Assembly (NCBI GenBank): GCA_022969215.1
Contig: JALJPA010000010.1
Location: 1 to 44,724 of the forward strand
DNA from: Colwellia sp.
GTDB lineage: Bacteria > Pseudomonadota > Gammaproteobacteria > Enterobacterales > Alteromonadaceae
Direction: 5' to 3'
Length of the DNA stretch: 44,724 bases
Below are positions 43,342-44,724 of this stretch, one piece after another. How positions within the stretch are numbered: position 1 is the stretch's first letter; the number at the start of each line of letters is the position of its first letter. Under the pieces are notes generated by a model. That model was not told where the DNA came from, did not search any database, and worked only from the letters and a program-made list of their open reading frames with translations. The position numbers were made by a program, and so were the translations under genes.

Positions 43342-44289
43342 ATGCAAATTTTACACTTAAAAGAAACTGTCAAATTTATGAGCTATCGCAAGATAGCCAT
43401 GGTATTTAGTGCAATATTGATGATTGCTTCAATTGTCTCACTAGCAACCAATAAACTAAACTTTGGTTTAGATTTTACTGGCGGCACCTTGATTGAGGTC
43501 GGTTTTGAACAACCCGCTGATTTAAAGATAATACGCCAAGTAATGACTGATAATGGTTTTTCCGATGCCAAAGTACAATTTTATGGCAGCAGCCGTGATG
43601 TGGTAATTCGCCTTGGTTTACGTGAAGACGTAAAAGCTGAAATGCTTGGCAATGAAATCTTGGCTCTTTTAGAGTCTGGCTCAGGGCAAAAAGTTGATAT
43701 GCGTCGAATCGAGTATGTTGGAGCCAGCGTTGGTGACGAGTTAGCTGAGCAGGGCGGTTTAGCCATGTTAACGGCGCTTATCTGTATACTTATGTATGTA
43801 GCCTTTCGTTTTGAATGGCGCTTTGCCGTTGGCTCAGTGGTGGCGTTATTTCACGATGTGTTATTAACCCTGGGTTTATTCTCTATTTTAAAATTAGAGT
43901 TCGACCTTACGGTACTGGCGGCTATATTAGCGGTTATTGGTTACTCTCTGAACGATACCATTGTTGTTTCGGATCGTATTCGTGAAAACTTTAGGAAAAT
44001 ACGAAATACAGATGCTGAAGAAGTGATTAATATCTCTTTAACTCAAACATTGAGTCGTACCTTTATTACCTCAATAACGACCTTATTAGTATTGGCGGCT
44101 TTATTCTTTAGAGGTGGCGAGCTAATTCACGGTTTTGCTACGGCATTATTATTCGGTGTTTTTGTTGGTACCTACTCATCCATTTATGTTGCTTCGTTAG
44201 TGGCATTGGGCTTAGGTATTTCAAGAGAAGACTTGATACCAGAAGTGATTGAAAAAGAAGGTGCCGATCAAGAAGCGATGATGCCTTAA
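43342..44289 (+). CDS. secF: Protein translocase subunit SecF
   Basis: The partner of SecD in the export motor. 315 aa. A first helix (about 18-35) is followed by FGLDFTGGTLIEVGF, a periplasmic loop, and five helices from ~130 on, including FRFEWRFAVGSVVALFHDV and IGYSLNDTIVVSDRIRENF, both SecF hallmarks. AGGAACG precedes the ATG. It is the last gene of the queA-to-secF row; a clear terminator follows. Confidence 0.97.
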   Translation: MQILHLKETVKFMSYRKIAMVFSAILMIASIVSLATNKLNFGLDFTGGTLIEVGFEQPADLKIIRQVMTDNGFSDAKVQFYGSSRDVVIRLGLREDVKAEMLGNEILALLESGSGQKVDMRRIEYVGASVGDELAEQGGLAMLTALICILMYVAFRFEWRFAVGSVVALFHDVLLTLGLFSILKLEFDLTVLAAILAVIGYSLNDTIVVSDRIRENFRKIRNTDAEEVINISLTQTLSRTFITSITTLLVLAALFFRGGELIHGFATALLFGVFVGTYSSIYVASLVALGLGISREDLIPEVIEKEGADQEAMMP

Positions 44290-44345
44290 TGCTTACCTAG
44301 TAAGTATTAGTGCTTTAAGCATTATTGTTAAATGATTATAAAAAT

Positions 44346-44373
44346 CCGAGTAACGAAAGTTGCTCGGTTTTTT
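44346..44373 (+). terminator. Rho-independent terminator after secF
   Basis: CCGAGTAAC-GAAA-GTTGCTCGG followed by TTTTTTT: a 9-bp stem with one G-T pair and a GAAA tetraloop. Confidence 0.92.
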
Positions 44374-44467
44374 TATTTTTAGCCTATTTATTTTTTGCAC
44401 TACACTTACAGATATTATTTTATCCCAGTTCGACCTGAAGCTACAGGATTCAGCTAAAGCGGGTATA

Positions 44468-44724
44468 TACCCAAGCTACTTCAAGGTGCTCGTTTCAGGA
44501 CGGAAGAGCGATTCATAATCAAGGCGCATATTTCATTAATGGTCATTCCCTTAATTACATACGCAACGATGAATATGATTTGCTCATACGTCCCCTAGGG
44601 CTGGTTTAGTAACGTTTTATCCATCGTTATTGATTTCGATAAGGGAATAACCATTCTCTTCAATCAATGCCTTGCCTAAAGACGTTTCTAATTCCAGCTG
44701 AATCCTGCATCTTGAGGTTGTTTG
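44468..44724 (-). mobile_element. MITE-like element, copy B (cut by window end)
   Basis: In the opposite orientation to copy A at 28615-28870. The end TACCCAAGCTACTTCAAGGTGC matches the copy A terminal repeat (RC TACCCAAGCAACTTGAAGATGC). The other end GCATCTTGAGGTTGTTTG runs off the window. It shares the exact 45-bp stretch CATTGATTGAAGAG...ATCAATAACG (on the minus strand) with copy A. The gap 44290-44467 otherwise holds only the secF terminator. Confidence 0.8.

Overview
The window is AT-rich gammaproteobacterial chromosome. Gene content, neighbour order and protein sequences (YajQ, HolD-RimI, SerB-Smp, QueA-Tgt-YajC-SecDF, AceK, RF3) point to a marine Alteromonadales bacterium, most likely Colwellia or another member of the Colwelliaceae. 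This assignment is inferred from the sequence only. Most of the window is housekeeping DNA. The accessory content is concentrated in the first 9 kb and in the intergenic repeats.

Layout. (1) 1-339: 3' end of yajQ and its terminator. (2) 485-2663: a small heavy-metal cluster (outer-membrane-like protein, MerP-like HMA protein, MerT-like membrane protein, GDCCVxC small protein). It is divergent from a MerR-family regulator across a 19-bp-spacer promoter with a perfect dyad. No mercuric reductase is present. (3) 2956-8781: an iron-type cluster. A PchR-like AraC regulator is divergent from a TonB-dependent receptor with a near-consensus Fur box between them. PepSY-TM, DUF2271 and DUF4198 proteins follow. 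The DUF2271 protein carries DQVTGAT, which fits the ApbE flavinylation motif Dxx(S/T)GAT, so the cluster may be a periplasmic flavin-based ferric reduction module. I consider this the most interesting system in the window. (4) 8931-15585: a FemAB/GNAT-like protein, a DUF938 methyltransferase, and metA-metH behind a four-box MetJ operator. (5) 15796-24366, minus strand: ribosome hibernation factor, a 1250-aa propeller sensor histidine kinase without a visible partner, a DPP-IV-type S9 peptidase, and radA with a one-residue-short zinc knuckle. (6) 24688-27156: a large protein with two complete PilZ c-di-GMP motifs. (7) 27579-34314: serB/smp separated by a MITE-like element, then tatD-like, argS and prfC. 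(8) 34646-38099: an unknown 82-aa gene behind a perfect 30-bp palindrome, holD-rimI (RimI carries a GEKL tandem repeat), tRNA-Trp and aceK. (9) 38377-44289: queA, tgt, yajC, secD, secF. The window ends in a second, inverted copy of the MITE-like element.

How the genes work together. The met genes make homoserine-derived methionine under MetJ control. QueA and Tgt make queuosine-modified tRNA, and YajC-SecDF support protein export. The heavy-metal and iron clusters each have their own divergent regulator and operator. Three families of intergenic inverted or dispersed repeats are visible: a ~256-bp MITE-like element (2 copies), a 25-bp palindromic repeat (3 copies) and a 105-bp imperfect palindrome (1 copy).
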